Shown here in pieces: positions 52,299-61,796 of a stretch of DNA of 64,000 bases (positions are counted from its first letter, which is position 1; each line of letters starts with the position of its first letter). The DNA comes from Neptunicella plasticusilytica (GTDB taxonomy: Bacteria; Pseudomonadota; Gammaproteobacteria; Enterobacterales; Alteromonadaceae). The position numbers were made by a program, and so were the translations under genes. Under the pieces are notes generated by a model that saw only the letters and a program-made list of their open reading frames with translations, was not told the origin of the DNA and did no database searches. Location of the stretch: NCBI RefSeq assembly GCF_047922965.1, contig NZ_CP150481.1, forward strand, positions 2,294,001-2,358,000, written 5' to 3'.

Positions 52299-53755
52299 CA
52301 CTTATCCAGCCCACCCATACACAAATATTTTATTTCCAAATAGTCATCCAGTCCGTACTTGGAACCTTCACGACCATAACCTGACTGTTTGACTCCCCCG
52401 AAAGGAGCTGCCGCATTGGATATTAATCCTTCATTAATGCCTACCATGCCATAGTCCAGTTTTTCTGCCACCCGCCAGATACGGCCAATATCTCGGGAAT
52501 AAAAATAAGCAGCCAGCCCTACATCGGTATCGTTAGCCATGTCAATTACCTGCTGCTCATCAGCAAAGCCGATAATTGGCGAAACCGGTCCAAATATCTC
52601 AGTTTGGGCTACCGGCATATCGTTATTGACGTTGGTCATTACCGTCGGCATATAGAAATTGTCTCCGGCTTTGTGTGTTTTTCCTCCAAGAACCACCTGC
52701 GCCCCCTGCTCCACCGACTGTTCGACCAATTTAATCACACCAGATAGCGCATCCTCGGTAATCAGCGGACCAATATCAACACCATCTTTCAGCCCGTCGC
52801 CAACCTTTAGTTTGGCGACTGCATCGACAAACTTATCGGTAAACTTTTCGATAATATCCTGCTGAACAAAAATGCGATTGGTACACACACAAGTTTGCCC
52901 GGCATTACGATATTTGGACGCAATTGCCCCCTCCACCGCGGCGTCAATATCTGCATCATTAAATACAATAAAAGGCGCATTGCCCCCCAATTCCATCGAC
53001 ACTTTTTTAACCGTAGAAGCACACTGTCCGATTAATAACTTGCCAGTCTGAGTCGAGCCAGTAAAAGTAAACTTAGCCACATCTGGATGTTGGGTAAGCA
53101 CTTTACCTATGGCTTTGGCATCGTCCCCTACCACCACATTAAACACACCGGCTGGAATACCGGCCCGTTCGGCAAGTTCGGCCATCGCTAACGCGGATAA
53201 CGGGGTTTGTGTGGCGGGACGTACCACAAAAGTGCAGCCTGCGGCCAATGCCGCGGCAGCCTTGCGGGCAATCATGGCATTGGGGAAATTCCAGGGCGTT
53301 ATCGCCGCAACCACACCTACTGGTTGCTTTAACACCACAATGCGTTTGTCCGCACCAGGAGATGGAATAACGTCGCCATAAACCCGTTTTGCTTCTTCGG
53401 CAAACCATTCGATAAAAGACGCGCCGTAGGCGATTTCACCTTTTGCTTCCTTTAACGGTTTACCTTGTTCCAGGGTCAGGATACGACCCAAATCGTCCTG
53501 ATGCTGCATCATCAAGTCAAACCACTTGCGCATCAAAGCAGCACGCTCACCCGCCGATTTTGATGACCACGCGGGTAATGCCACTTTAGCCGCTACTACG
53601 GCTTTTTCTGCCTGTTCCGCTCCCGCATTAACCACCTGGCTAACGGATTTGCCTGTGGCGGGATTAATCACATCAATATGGTTGCCACCGGTTTGCCACT
53701 GTCCATCAATATAGGATGAATGACGCAACAAAGACTTTTCTTTTAACGCTTGCAT
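52298..53755 (-). CDS. gabD: Succinate-semialdehyde dehydrogenase [NAD(P)+]
   Basis: A 485-residue ALDH, very close in sequence order to E. coli GabD. Features are AITPWNFPNAM for cofactor binding, the catalytic Glu255 in SMELGGNAPF, and the catalytic Cys289 in NAGQTCVCTNR, with a second Cys at 291. The start is the ATG at 53755, which has AGGAG 7 bases upstream and aligns with GabD; two upstream in-frame starts are rejected. Oddity: the usual KPA motif that holds the NADP ribose reads RPA here (Arg179). No gabT is nearby. Confidence 0.93.
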   Translation of the reverse strand: MQALKEKSLLRHSSYIDGQWQTGGNHIDVINPATGKSVSQVVNAGAEQAEKAVVAAKVALPAWSSKSAGERAALMRKWFDLMMQHQDDLGRILTLEQGKPLKEAKGEIAYGASFIEWFAEEAKRVYGDVIPSPGADKRIVVLKQPVGVVAAITPWNFPNAMIARKAAAALAAGCTFVVRPATQTPLSALAMAELAERAGIPAGVFNVVVGDDAKAIGKVLTQHPDVAKFTFTGSTQTGKLLIGQCASTVKKVSMELGGNAPFIVFNDADIDAAVEGAIASKYRNAGQTCVCTNRIFVQQDIIEKFTDKFVDAVAKLKVGDGLKDGVDIGPLITEDALSGVIKLVEQSVEQGAQVVLGGKTHKAGDNFYMPTVMTNVNNDMPVAQTEIFGPVSPIIGFADEQQVIDMANDTDVGLAAYFYSRDIGRIWRVAEKLDYGMVGINEGLISNAAAPFGGVKQSGYGREGSKYGLDDYLEIKYLCMGGLDK

Positions 53756-53938
53756 GGCTTGCTCCTGCATTTTGGCTGACTGGGTCAACTTACAATAATA
53801 GACTTTATATTGCTTCTAATAAGTACCTGAGGTTAAATTAAAAATATTCAACCAACCGTCTTAATTCATTCTCGTTATTAACTTGATTATAGAAAGTATT
53901 AGCGTCCTTTAAGTCCATCCATTTTAGCTGGTTATTAC

Positions 53939-55087
53939 ATGCAAGATTTTCGTCTGAACGGGGTTGATCCCGAGTTATTTTTGAATACTTACTGGCAAAA
54001 AAAGCCCTGTATCATTCGCCAAGGACTGGTCAACTTTATTGATCCTGTTGATGAGCATGAACTTGCCGGCCTGGCGATGGAAGAAGAGATTGATGCACGT
54101 ATTATCAGTCGTTCCAAAGATGGTTGGGGCATGGAGCAAGGCCCTTTTACAGAGCATGATTTTACCGCTCTGTGTGTCAATCAATGGTCGTTGCTGGTGC
54201 AAAGTGTCAATCACCATATTCCGGACAGCCAAGCATTAATGTCGGCCTTTAACTTCCTGCCGTTTTGGCGTACTGACGATTTAATGATCAGCTATTCAGT
54301 CGCCGGAGCCGGTGTCGGGCCACATCTGGATCAATACGATGTATTTATCGTCCAGGGAAAAGGATCACGGCGTTGGCAAATTGGTCAGCCTGGAGAGCAT
54401 CAGAAAATCTACCCGCATCCACAGTTGAGTCAGATTGAAACCTTTGAACCCGTTATTGATGAGATTTTCTACCCCGGCGATATTATTTATATTCCCCCGG
54501 GGTGGCCACATAACGGCATCGCACTGGAAGATTGCATTAATTATTCAGTCGGCTTTCGCGCCCCTTCCCAGCAGGATTTAATCCTGTCTCTGGCCGATTT
54601 TGCTGTGCAAACCAACAGTTTTAATCAACGATTTAGTGATGCAGATATTGCTTCACGCTCCAGCCCCGCGTTAATTCTGGATGCAGAACTGTGCAGATTT
54701 AGAAAATTGATGACAGAAGCAATACAAAGCGATGATTTTGAAAGATTCATACTTACCCATTTGAGCCAGTCCGCGCCCGGGGATGAATTAGAGCCCGATC
54801 CCCCCTTTACGCCAGATGATATATATAAACTGCTGGAACAGGGCGTTACCTTTAGCCCGCGAGGAGGATTAAAACCGCTATATCAGCAAAGCCAGTCAGA
54901 TGACTTTAGTTTTTATCTGGACGGACAGGCATTTAAGCTTCCTCAGCACAGCCAACCTTTGATGATACAACTGCTTAATCAGGACGTTTTTCAAGCTCAA
55001 AACTTAGCCCGAACGCAGGAGTGGCTAGATTTTATACAGATGTTAACTATTCTTGTTAATACAGGGTACTGGTTCCCTGAGTGTTAA
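53939..55087 (+). CDS. roxA: Ribosomal protein uL16 (L16) arginine 3-hydroxylase (RoxA/YcfD)
   Basis: The 382-residue Fe(II)/2-oxoglutarate JmjC oxygenase matches E. coli YcfD in size. The iron ligands are His129 and Asp131 (GPHLDQYDVF) and His191 (PPGWPHNGI). The 2-OG-dependent cupin core is followed by a dimerisation and winged-helix-like C-terminus. It hydroxylates an arginine of ribosomal protein uL16. The GNAT gene follows 70 bases later. Confidence 0.94.
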   Translation: MQDFRLNGVDPELFLNTYWQKKPCIIRQGLVNFIDPVDEHELAGLAMEEEIDARIISRSKDGWGMEQGPFTEHDFTALCVNQWSLLVQSVNHHIPDSQALMSAFNFLPFWRTDDLMISYSVAGAGVGPHLDQYDVFIVQGKGSRRWQIGQPGEHQKIYPHPQLSQIETFEPVIDEIFYPGDIIYIPPGWPHNGIALEDCINYSVGFRAPSQQDLILSLADFAVQTNSFNQRFSDADIASRSSPALILDAELCRFRKLMTEAIQSDDFERFILTHLSQSAPGDELEPDPPFTPDDIYKLLEQGVTFSPRGGLKPLYQQSQSDDFSFYLDGQAFKLPQHSQPLMIQLLNQDVFQAQNLARTQEWLDFIQMLTILVNTGYWFPEC

Positions 55088-55157
55088 GGGGTTGTTACTC
55101 ATTCAAATCGACCACTGTGGTGAAGATAAAGAACAGCAATCCCTAAGGAGAGCATTT

Positions 55158-55616
55158 ATGACGTTAAGAGCAAAAAGCGTCGACTGGAAGAATGCTAAAG
55201 ACAAACTGACCCAATTGAGAGAAAAGGTGTTTGTGTGTGAGTGGCGGATCCCCCGGGATATCGAGTTTGATCAGCAGGATCCCCGCTCTTTACATGTATT
55301 AATTTTTGATGAGCAGGAAACACCTATCGCCACTGGCCGGATTACGCCAGAAGGCGAAATGGGCAGAGTTGCGGTTGACCGCCATTGCCGTCATCCGGAG
55401 GTATATCAAAAATTGTTTAAAGCGTTGCTAAAACTGGCCAGAAAACAGCATATTGATGCCGTTATCGTTCAGTGTGAATTAGAAGGGATAGACTACTATC
55501 AACGACAGGGATTTCAACCGGTCGGAACAGTATATATGGATGCAGGTATTCCCAGACAGCGGATGGCTTGCCCTATTACACAATGCCAAGTGGCAGACTT
55601 GCAATATACTCACTAA
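55158..55616 (+). CDS. GNAT N-acetyltransferase, YjcF/ElaA-like
   Basis: 152 residues: LREKVFVCEWRIPRDIEFDQQDPRSLHVLIFDE, GRITPEGEMGRVAVDRHCRHPEVYQKLFKALL (the acetyl-CoA loop) and LEGIDYYQRQGFQPVGTVYMDAGIPRQRM, which is typical of YjcF/ElaA-like acetyltransferases. The ATG at 55158 has AGGAG 9 bases upstream; the in-frame extension to 55053 overlaps roxA and is not used. Substrate unknown. Confidence 0.85.
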   Translation: MTLRAKSVDWKNAKDKLTQLREKVFVCEWRIPRDIEFDQQDPRSLHVLIFDEQETPIATGRITPEGEMGRVAVDRHCRHPEVYQKLFKALLKLARKQHIDAVIVQCELEGIDYYQRQGFQPVGTVYMDAGIPRQRMACPITQCQVADLQYTH

Positions 55617-55635
55617 GCGGGGACTTGCCCCGCTT
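55615..55635. terminator. Hairpin between GNAT and ydiJ (weak terminator candidate)
   Basis: AAGCGGGG-ACTTG-CCCCGCTT is a perfect 8 bp GC-rich stem that begins within the GNAT stop codon, between convergent genes. There is no T run on either side, so termination would be inefficient or Rho-assisted. Confidence 0.5.
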
Positions 55636-55649
55636 ATCCGTTGCCAAAC

Positions 55650-58600
55650 TCAATCACTCAACGAATTTAACAATATCTGTACTGGGTGCTTTGGTTTAAA
55701 ACCCTCAATACGTTTTACCTGACTACGGCAGGAATAACCGGTAGCCAGTATTTGTTGGGGTTTAAGCTCCGTTATTTGCTGTTGCCAACTTAAATTATAA
55801 ATCCCGATGGAATTATCCAGATTGGATTTCTCATGGCCGTAAGTACCCGCCATGCCACAACATCCCGTTTCAACCAGTTTTAATGATAATCCAAAACGGG
55901 AAAATATTGTCTGCCATTCACTGCCGCTGACCGGCAACGCTGTTTTCTCGGTACAATGGGAAAACAGGTAAAAATCATTCGGCGCGTTAACACTGGGTAA
56001 CTGTTGCAAGCGACTCAACCATTCATGCACCAGCAGTACCTCAAATTCACCACGCACCTTGCCAAGCGCTTTACTGTATTCATCGCGGTAACAAAGCACC
56101 AGCGACGGATCGACTCCCAGCATCGGACAGCCTAACGCCGCCAGGCGGTTAAGCAGTTGCGCGGCATTTTTTGCCGTACTGGCAAATTCCTGCAAGAAGC
56201 CTTTCACATGTTGTGGTTTACCGTTAGGCACAAAAGGTACCAGCACCGGTTGATAGCCAAGTTTTTCAATAAATTGTAAATAGTCATCCACCAATTCGGC
56301 TTCGTAATAACTGGTAAAAGGATCTTGCACCAGTAGCACCACTTGACTCCGCTGCTCAGCGCTCATGTTCTCTAGCTCAGTCAAATCAAAGGCGTAACGA
56401 TGTTGCACTCGTTGTCGCAGATTGGGTGAAGTTAACAAAGGGGTATCCACATAACCAATCGATTTATCGATCAGGTTATTAACCCATTTCTGCCTTAAAA
56501 AGAAGTTCACCAGTTTTGGTGCTTTCGCCATTAACGGTGCCATTTTTTCAATATTGCCCACTAACATATCTTTTAGCGGGCGGCTGTAACGCTGGTAATA
56601 AATAGATAAAAACCGGGCTCTGAACGTCGGTACATCGACATTAATCGGACACTGGCTGGTGCACGCCTTGCAGGCCAGGCACCCGTCCATAACTTCCAAC
56701 ACTTCGTGAGAAAAATCCTGCTGCTCGCTATTGTGACGATTGCGGCTGTTGCGCCATTTACTCAGCCAGCTTATTTGTTCCGGGGCCGTTTCCAGTTGTT
56801 CAATATTGACATTCTGCTTGGCTAACAGGCGCAGCCATTCGCGCATCATACCGGCTCGCCCTTTGGGGCTGTGACGACGATCGCGAGTGATCTTACTGGA
56901 AGGGCACATAGGGGATTTAGTATCGTAGTTAAAACACAGGCCATTGCCGTTACAGTTCATCGCTGGCGCAAAGGATTCGCGGATATTGACAGGAATTTGC
57001 CGATCATATTGGCCACGTTTCACATCATCCACTTTGACCAGTGACTCAGTACTTTGATAAGGCGTGCAAATCTTGCCCGGATTCATCTTGTTATATGGAT
57101 CGAACACTGCCTTAATTTTTTGCAATTCGGCAAACAACTCATCACCAAAAAACTCCGGCGAATATTCCGAACGGTAACCTTTGCCGTGCTCTCCCCACAT
57201 CAGGCCGCCGTATTTAGCCACCAACGCCACTACCTGATCGGAAATTTCTTTCATCAGACGCTCCTGCGCCGGATCGCACATATCCAGCGCCGGGCGTACA
57301 TGCAATACTCCGGCATCCACATGCCCAAACATGCCGTAGCGCAATCCGTGCCCGTCCAGTAATGCCCTGAACTCCATAATAAAATCGGCCAGATTTTCTG
57401 GTGGCACTGCAGTATCTTCAGCAAAAGGCAGCGGTTTTTGCGGCCCTTCGGCTTTACCCAATAGACCGACCGATTTTTTCCGCATCGCGTAGATATTGGT
57501 AATCTGGCTGGTATCGCGAGTAATCTGATAACCAATAACCCCATTGCGCTGCTGAGCGATGTCAGCTTGCAACACCGATTCCAGAGTCAACAGCTTGTCA
57601 TCAAAATCAGCTTCCGATTCACTGTTATATTCGACCATATTCAGGCCTAGCATATCCTTGCCTGGTACATCACTGATCATATCTTTAACGCTGTGCCAGA
57701 TAATATCCTGACGCGCCAGATTGAGGACTTTGCTATCCAGAGTTTCTACCGACGTCGCCTGCGCAGCCACCATTTGCGGAGCGTGGCGCAAAGCCGATTC
57801 AAATGAATCATATTTGATATTGACCAGTGCCTTGAATTTGGCAATAGGGGTAACATTGAGCGTGGCTTCGGCAACAAATACCAGCGAGCCTTCCGAACCG
57901 CTAATAATGCGGCTCAGATCAATCTGCTGCAAATCATCACTGACAGCATGTTCCAAATCGTAACCCGTCAAAAAACGGTTTAAACGCGGAAATTTGGCCA
58001 AAATTTGCTGCCGCTTTCCAACGCAAGTGGCTAATATTTGTTGATAGATTCGACCCGTGATGCTATCTGTAGTGGCTTGCTGCTGTGCTGATTCAGCACT
58101 AACGGGAACAGTATCAAGAATATCACCATTGGCCAGCACCGAGGTCAACCCCAGCACATGGTCACTGGTTTTACCGTAAACCAGCGAGCCCTGCCCTGAC
58201 GCATCAGTACTGATCATTCCGCCAATGGTGGCACGGTTACTAGTGGACAAATCTGGCGAGAAAAAATAGCCGAACGGGCGTAAAAAATCATTGAGCTGAT
58301 CCTTGACGACACCCGCCTGAACCTTGACCCATTTTTGTTCGGCATTGAAGTCCAGTATCCGGTTCATATGCCGCGATACATCCACGACAATCCCCTGCGT
58401 CAGGGATTGACCGTTAGTACCTGTCCCCCCGCCTCTGGCGCTAAAACGGATATCAATAAAACGGCTTTCGGCAGCAGTGCGCCCCAGCAGCGTCAAATCA
58501 TCAATATTTTTAGGAAACACCACAGCTTGCGGCAATGCCTGATACACCGAGTTATCGGTAGACACAGCAAGTCGGCTGGAATAAGCCGTTTCTATTTCAC

Positions 58601-58685
58601 CGGAAAAACCGGATTCAGGTAATACCGCCAGATAATCCAGATAGTTTTGTTCCAGACTGGCTTGGGGATCAACAACAGGAAGCAT
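55650..58685 (-). CDS. ydiJ: FAD-linked oxidase / iron-sulfur protein YdiJ
   Basis: The 1011-residue protein fuses an FAD-binding PCMH-type dehydrogenase (about 1-520; FSARGGGTGTNGQSLTQG, GYFFSPDLSTSNRATIGGM, VDAGVLHVRPALDM) to a ferredoxin-like module with CLACKACTSQCPINVDVPTFRARF, and to a C-terminal CCG-type part (TGCCGMAGTYGHEKSN). It matches E. coli YdiJ in length and order. YdiJ homologues are reported as D-2-hydroxyglutarate or related D-2-hydroxyacid dehydrogenases; the substrate here is inferred from that. It is a single-gene minus-strand unit. Confidence 0.88.
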   Translation of the reverse strand: MLPVVDPQASLEQNYLDYLAVLPESGFSGEIETAYSSRLAVSTDNSVYQALPQAVVFPKNIDDLTLLGRTAAESRFIDIRFSARGGGTGTNGQSLTQGIVVDVSRHMNRILDFNAEQKWVKVQAGVVKDQLNDFLRPFGYFFSPDLSTSNRATIGGMISTDASGQGSLVYGKTSDHVLGLTSVLANGDILDTVPVSAESAQQQATTDSITGRIYQQILATCVGKRQQILAKFPRLNRFLTGYDLEHAVSDDLQQIDLSRIISGSEGSLVFVAEATLNVTPIAKFKALVNIKYDSFESALRHAPQMVAAQATSVETLDSKVLNLARQDIIWHSVKDMISDVPGKDMLGLNMVEYNSESEADFDDKLLTLESVLQADIAQQRNGVIGYQITRDTSQITNIYAMRKKSVGLLGKAEGPQKPLPFAEDTAVPPENLADFIMEFRALLDGHGLRYGMFGHVDAGVLHVRPALDMCDPAQERLMKEISDQVVALVAKYGGLMWGEHGKGYRSEYSPEFFGDELFAELQKIKAVFDPYNKMNPGKICTPYQSTESLVKVDDVKRGQYDRQIPVNIRESFAPAMNCNGNGLCFNYDTKSPMCPSSKITRDRRHSPKGRAGMMREWLRLLAKQNVNIEQLETAPEQISWLSKWRNSRNRHNSEQQDFSHEVLEVMDGCLACKACTSQCPINVDVPTFRARFLSIYYQRYSRPLKDMLVGNIEKMAPLMAKAPKLVNFFLRQKWVNNLIDKSIGYVDTPLLTSPNLRQRVQHRYAFDLTELENMSAEQRSQVVLLVQDPFTSYYEAELVDDYLQFIEKLGYQPVLVPFVPNGKPQHVKGFLQEFASTAKNAAQLLNRLAALGCPMLGVDPSLVLCYRDEYSKALGKVRGEFEVLLVHEWLSRLQQLPSVNAPNDFYLFSHCTEKTALPVSGSEWQTIFSRFGLSLKLVETGCCGMAGTYGHEKSNLDNSIGIYNLSWQQQITELKPQQILATGYSCRSQVKRIEGFKPKHPVQILLNSLSD

Positions 58686-58872
58686 GAATACACAAATACG
58701 ATTCTAGAATGCATGCAGTATACCGAAACAAAACGCCCCCCGCTATTGCCGCTATATGCAAATAATGTCGGGCATATGCTTGGTGAGTAAGAGTTTGTAA
58801 CAACTGTTTTGTATGTTGTCCGACGCCATATACTCTATAGTAGCGCTATACATTTGTGGCAAGTAATCGAAG

Positions 58873-59106
58873 ATGACAATGAAAAGAATGATTAGAATGA
58901 TATTAGGGGCCGGATTAGTGTTGTTTGGGCTGCTTACCTTTTTCATTTTACCCGGTTCAATTTTGACTATCGCCATCGGACTGATGTTGCTCAGTTTTGA
59001 TTTTCCGTTGGCTCGACGCTGGCTAAAACTAAGTCAGCGCAGCATGTCGCATTCAGCCCGCAAACTGGACAGTTATTTGCTGGCGCGTAAACATCGTCGT
59101 AACTGA
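58873..59106 (+). CDS. PGPGW-type small membrane protein
   Basis: 77 residues with two membrane helices. LPGSILTIAIGLMLLSFDFPLARRWL fits the PGPGW family of small transmembrane proteins, whose function is unknown. Alternative ATG starts at 58879 and 58888 cannot be excluded. It is divergent from ydiJ across about 185 bases and is followed by a terminator. Confidence 0.72.
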   Translation: MTMKRMIRMILGAGLVLFGLLTFFILPGSILTIAIGLMLLSFDFPLARRWLKLSQRSMSHSARKLDSYLLARKHRRN

Positions 59107-59134
59107 AAACCCATAATCCAGATGAATTAAAAAC

Positions 59135-59162
59135 AAAAAGCCAATCAACGGATTGGCTTTTT
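59135..59162. terminator. Bidirectional terminator between the PGPGW gene and ppsA
   Basis: AAAAAGCCAATC-AACG-GATTGGCTTTTT, a 12 bp stem with a tetraloop between convergent genes. Confidence 0.92.
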
Positions 59163-59183
59163 GTTATCGGATGATTAAATCAA

Positions 59184-61574
59184 TCAGGCGTGCTTCTCAC
59201 CCAAATATAGCCACGTCTCAACAACCGAATCAGGATTTAATGACACACTGTCGATGCCCTGCTCGACTAGCCAGGCAGCGAAATCTTCATGATCCGATGG
59301 GCCTTGTCCGCAAATACCCACATATTTTCCGCGCGTTTTGGCGGCTTTAATTGCCATTGACAACAGCGCTTTGACCGCATCATTACGTTCATCAAATAAA
59401 TGCGCAATCACGCCTGAATCCCGGTCCAGTCCCAAAGTTAACTGGGTCAAGTCATTGGAACCGATAGAAAACCCGTCAAAAATATCCAGAAATTGATCCG
59501 CCAGCAGCGCATTGGAAGGCAGTTCACACATCATAATAATGCGTAAGCCGTTTTCACCCTGCTTAAGTCCCTGCTCCGCCAGTAGTTCTACGACCTTGCG
59601 GCCTTCTTCCACAGTACGCACAAAGGGGATCATAATCTCGACATTGGTCAGTCCCATATCATTACGCACCCGTTTTATCGCTTCGCATTCAAGGGCAAAG
59701 CAGTCACGGAAGTCTTCTGATATATAACGACTGGCACCACGGAAACCGAGCATCGGGTTCTCTTCATCAGGCTCGTACTGGTAACCACCAATCAGGTTGA
59801 AGTACTCGTTCGATTTAAAATCCGACATCCGCACGATCACTTTTTGCGACGAGAATGCCGCACCAATAGTGGCAATGCCCTCAACCAGTTTACTGATATA
59901 AAACTCTACCGGTGATTCATAACCGGCCATCATTAAATCAATGTCCTGTTTAACCTCATCCGGCTGCAAGTCATAATTCAGCAAGGCTTTTGGGTGTACG
60001 CCAATCATACGGTTGATAATAAATTCCAGACGGGCCAAACCGACACCCGCATTGGGTAAGCGCGCGAAATCAAAGGCACGGTCAGGATTTCCCACATTCA
60101 TCATCACCTTCAACGGTAAATCCGGCATAGAATCGATACGTGATGTAGTGACGTCAAACTCCAGTTGCTCATCATAGATATAACCGGTATCCCCTTCAGC
60201 ACACGATACCGTCACCTGATCGCCATTACTGATTAAATCAGTGGCATTGCCACATCCCACCACAGCCGGAATACCCAGCTCGCGAGCAATAATTGCGGCA
60301 TGACAGGTGCGTCCACCGCGATTGGTCACAATCGCCGAGGCCCGCTTCATAATCGGTTCCCAGTCAGGATCGGTCATATCGGTAACCAGCACATCTCCTG
60401 GCTGGATCTTTTCCATTTCTTCCACGCCGGATAATACTTTGGCGATGCCGCTACCAATTTTGTGACCGATGGCGCGGCCTTCGGCAACAACCTTGGCTTT
60501 ACCTTTAAGGTTAAAGCGCTCAATGACCTGGATATCCTCACGACTACGCACAGTCTCAGGGCGGGCCTGAACAATATACAACTTGCCATCGATACCGTCT
60601 TTGGCCCATTCAATATCCATAGGCCGCTGGTAATGCTTTTCGATGATCTGGGCTTGTTTGGCCAGCTCAGTCACTTCAGCATTGTTAATAGAAAACGTCA
60701 GGCTTTTGGCGGGCTCTACATCGACAATTGAAACTTGCTTGCCATGATCCTGATTATCGGAATAAATCATTTGGGTCAGTTTGCTACCCATATTACGCCG
60801 CACGATGGCGGGTTTACCTCTGTCCAACGTCGGTTTGTGTACATAAAACTCATCAGGATTTACAGCACCCTGTACCACCATTTCACCCAAACCGAATGAG
60901 GACGTAATAAACACCACATCTTCAAAACCGGATTCGGTATCAATGGTAAACATCACACCAGAAGACGCACAATCGCTACGCACCATGCGCTGAACGCCGG
61001 CAGACAATGCAACGCCTTTATGGTCATAACCTTGATGTACGCGGTAGGAAATCGCCCGATCGTTAAACAGCGAGGCATATACATGCTTAATTGCCACCAT
61101 TACCGCGCCATAACCTTTTACATTCAAAAAGGTTTCTTGTTGACCGGCAAACGAGGCATCGGGCATATCTTCGGCTGTGGCAGAGGAACGTACAGCAAAA
61201 GACGCCTCATCCCCCATTTCGCCCTGTAACTGGGCGAAAGCGGACTTTATCTGGCTTTCCAGTTCAGGCAGGAAGGGAGTTTCGATAATCCAGTCGCGAA
61301 TAGTTTTACCGGCCACTGCCAAAGCACTGACGTCATCTACGTCCAGTTCATCCAGCAATTGATGAATTCTGTCGTTCAGGCCACTTTGCTCAAGAAAATC
61401 GTTAAATGCCAGCGCCGTGGTAGCAAAACCACCGGGCACTTGCACACCGGCATTGGCCAAATTAGAAATCATTTCTCCCAGGGATGCGTTCTTGCCTCCC
61501 ACCCGATCAACGTCGGCCATGCCCAACTGTTGATACCATAAAACATACTCTTGCACTGTAGGGTACTCCTGCAT
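59184..61574 (-). CDS. ppsA: Phosphoenolpyruvate synthase
   Basis: The 796-residue enzyme converts pyruvate and ATP to PEP, AMP and phosphate for gluconeogenesis. The N-terminal ATP-grasp part has VGGKNASLGEM and SFAVRSSATAEDMPDASFAGQQETFLNV. The phospho-histidine domain has NRGGRTCHAAIIARELGIPAVVGCG with the swivelling His and the adjacent Thr that PSRP modifies. The TIM barrel has FSIGSNDLTQLTLGLDRD and GICGQGPSDHEDF. E. coli PpsA has 792 residues. It is divergent from its regulator ppsR across 222 bases in which I find no clear Cra site. Confidence 0.97.
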   Translation of the reverse strand: MQEYPTVQEYVLWYQQLGMADVDRVGGKNASLGEMISNLANAGVQVPGGFATTALAFNDFLEQSGLNDRIHQLLDELDVDDVSALAVAGKTIRDWIIETPFLPELESQIKSAFAQLQGEMGDEASFAVRSSATAEDMPDASFAGQQETFLNVKGYGAVMVAIKHVYASLFNDRAISYRVHQGYDHKGVALSAGVQRMVRSDCASSGVMFTIDTESGFEDVVFITSSFGLGEMVVQGAVNPDEFYVHKPTLDRGKPAIVRRNMGSKLTQMIYSDNQDHGKQVSIVDVEPAKSLTFSINNAEVTELAKQAQIIEKHYQRPMDIEWAKDGIDGKLYIVQARPETVRSREDIQVIERFNLKGKAKVVAEGRAIGHKIGSGIAKVLSGVEEMEKIQPGDVLVTDMTDPDWEPIMKRASAIVTNRGGRTCHAAIIARELGIPAVVGCGNATDLISNGDQVTVSCAEGDTGYIYDEQLEFDVTTSRIDSMPDLPLKVMMNVGNPDRAFDFARLPNAGVGLARLEFIINRMIGVHPKALLNYDLQPDEVKQDIDLMMAGYESPVEFYISKLVEGIATIGAAFSSQKVIVRMSDFKSNEYFNLIGGYQYEPDEENPMLGFRGASRYISEDFRDCFALECEAIKRVRNDMGLTNVEIMIPFVRTVEEGRKVVELLAEQGLKQGENGLRIIMMCELPSNALLADQFLDIFDGFSIGSNDLTQLTLGLDRDSGVIAHLFDERNDAVKALLSMAIKAAKTRGKYVGICGQGPSDHEDFAAWLVEQGIDSVSLNPDSVVETWLYLGEKHA

Positions 61575-61796
61575 ATTGAGGTTATGGAGACGTTATGTCC
61601 CAATCATTTTCCAATCTATTAGATCTTTGTGCTTACGCGTCCAATTTTTCGCTTGTTATTATTATATTTTTTAAACAAATCCGGCTTTTTATATGAATAC
61701 TGGCTTTTTACGCAGATGATTTTAGAATGTTGGTTATAAGAAAGTAAACTTTTATTTATTTTCGTAATAAAATTACAACATTGTTAAGGAATTGTT

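Noticed and set aside
61575..61796. Possible Cra (FruR) operator in the ppsA-ppsR gap
   Set aside because: No sequence close to GCTGAAACGATTCAGC was found.
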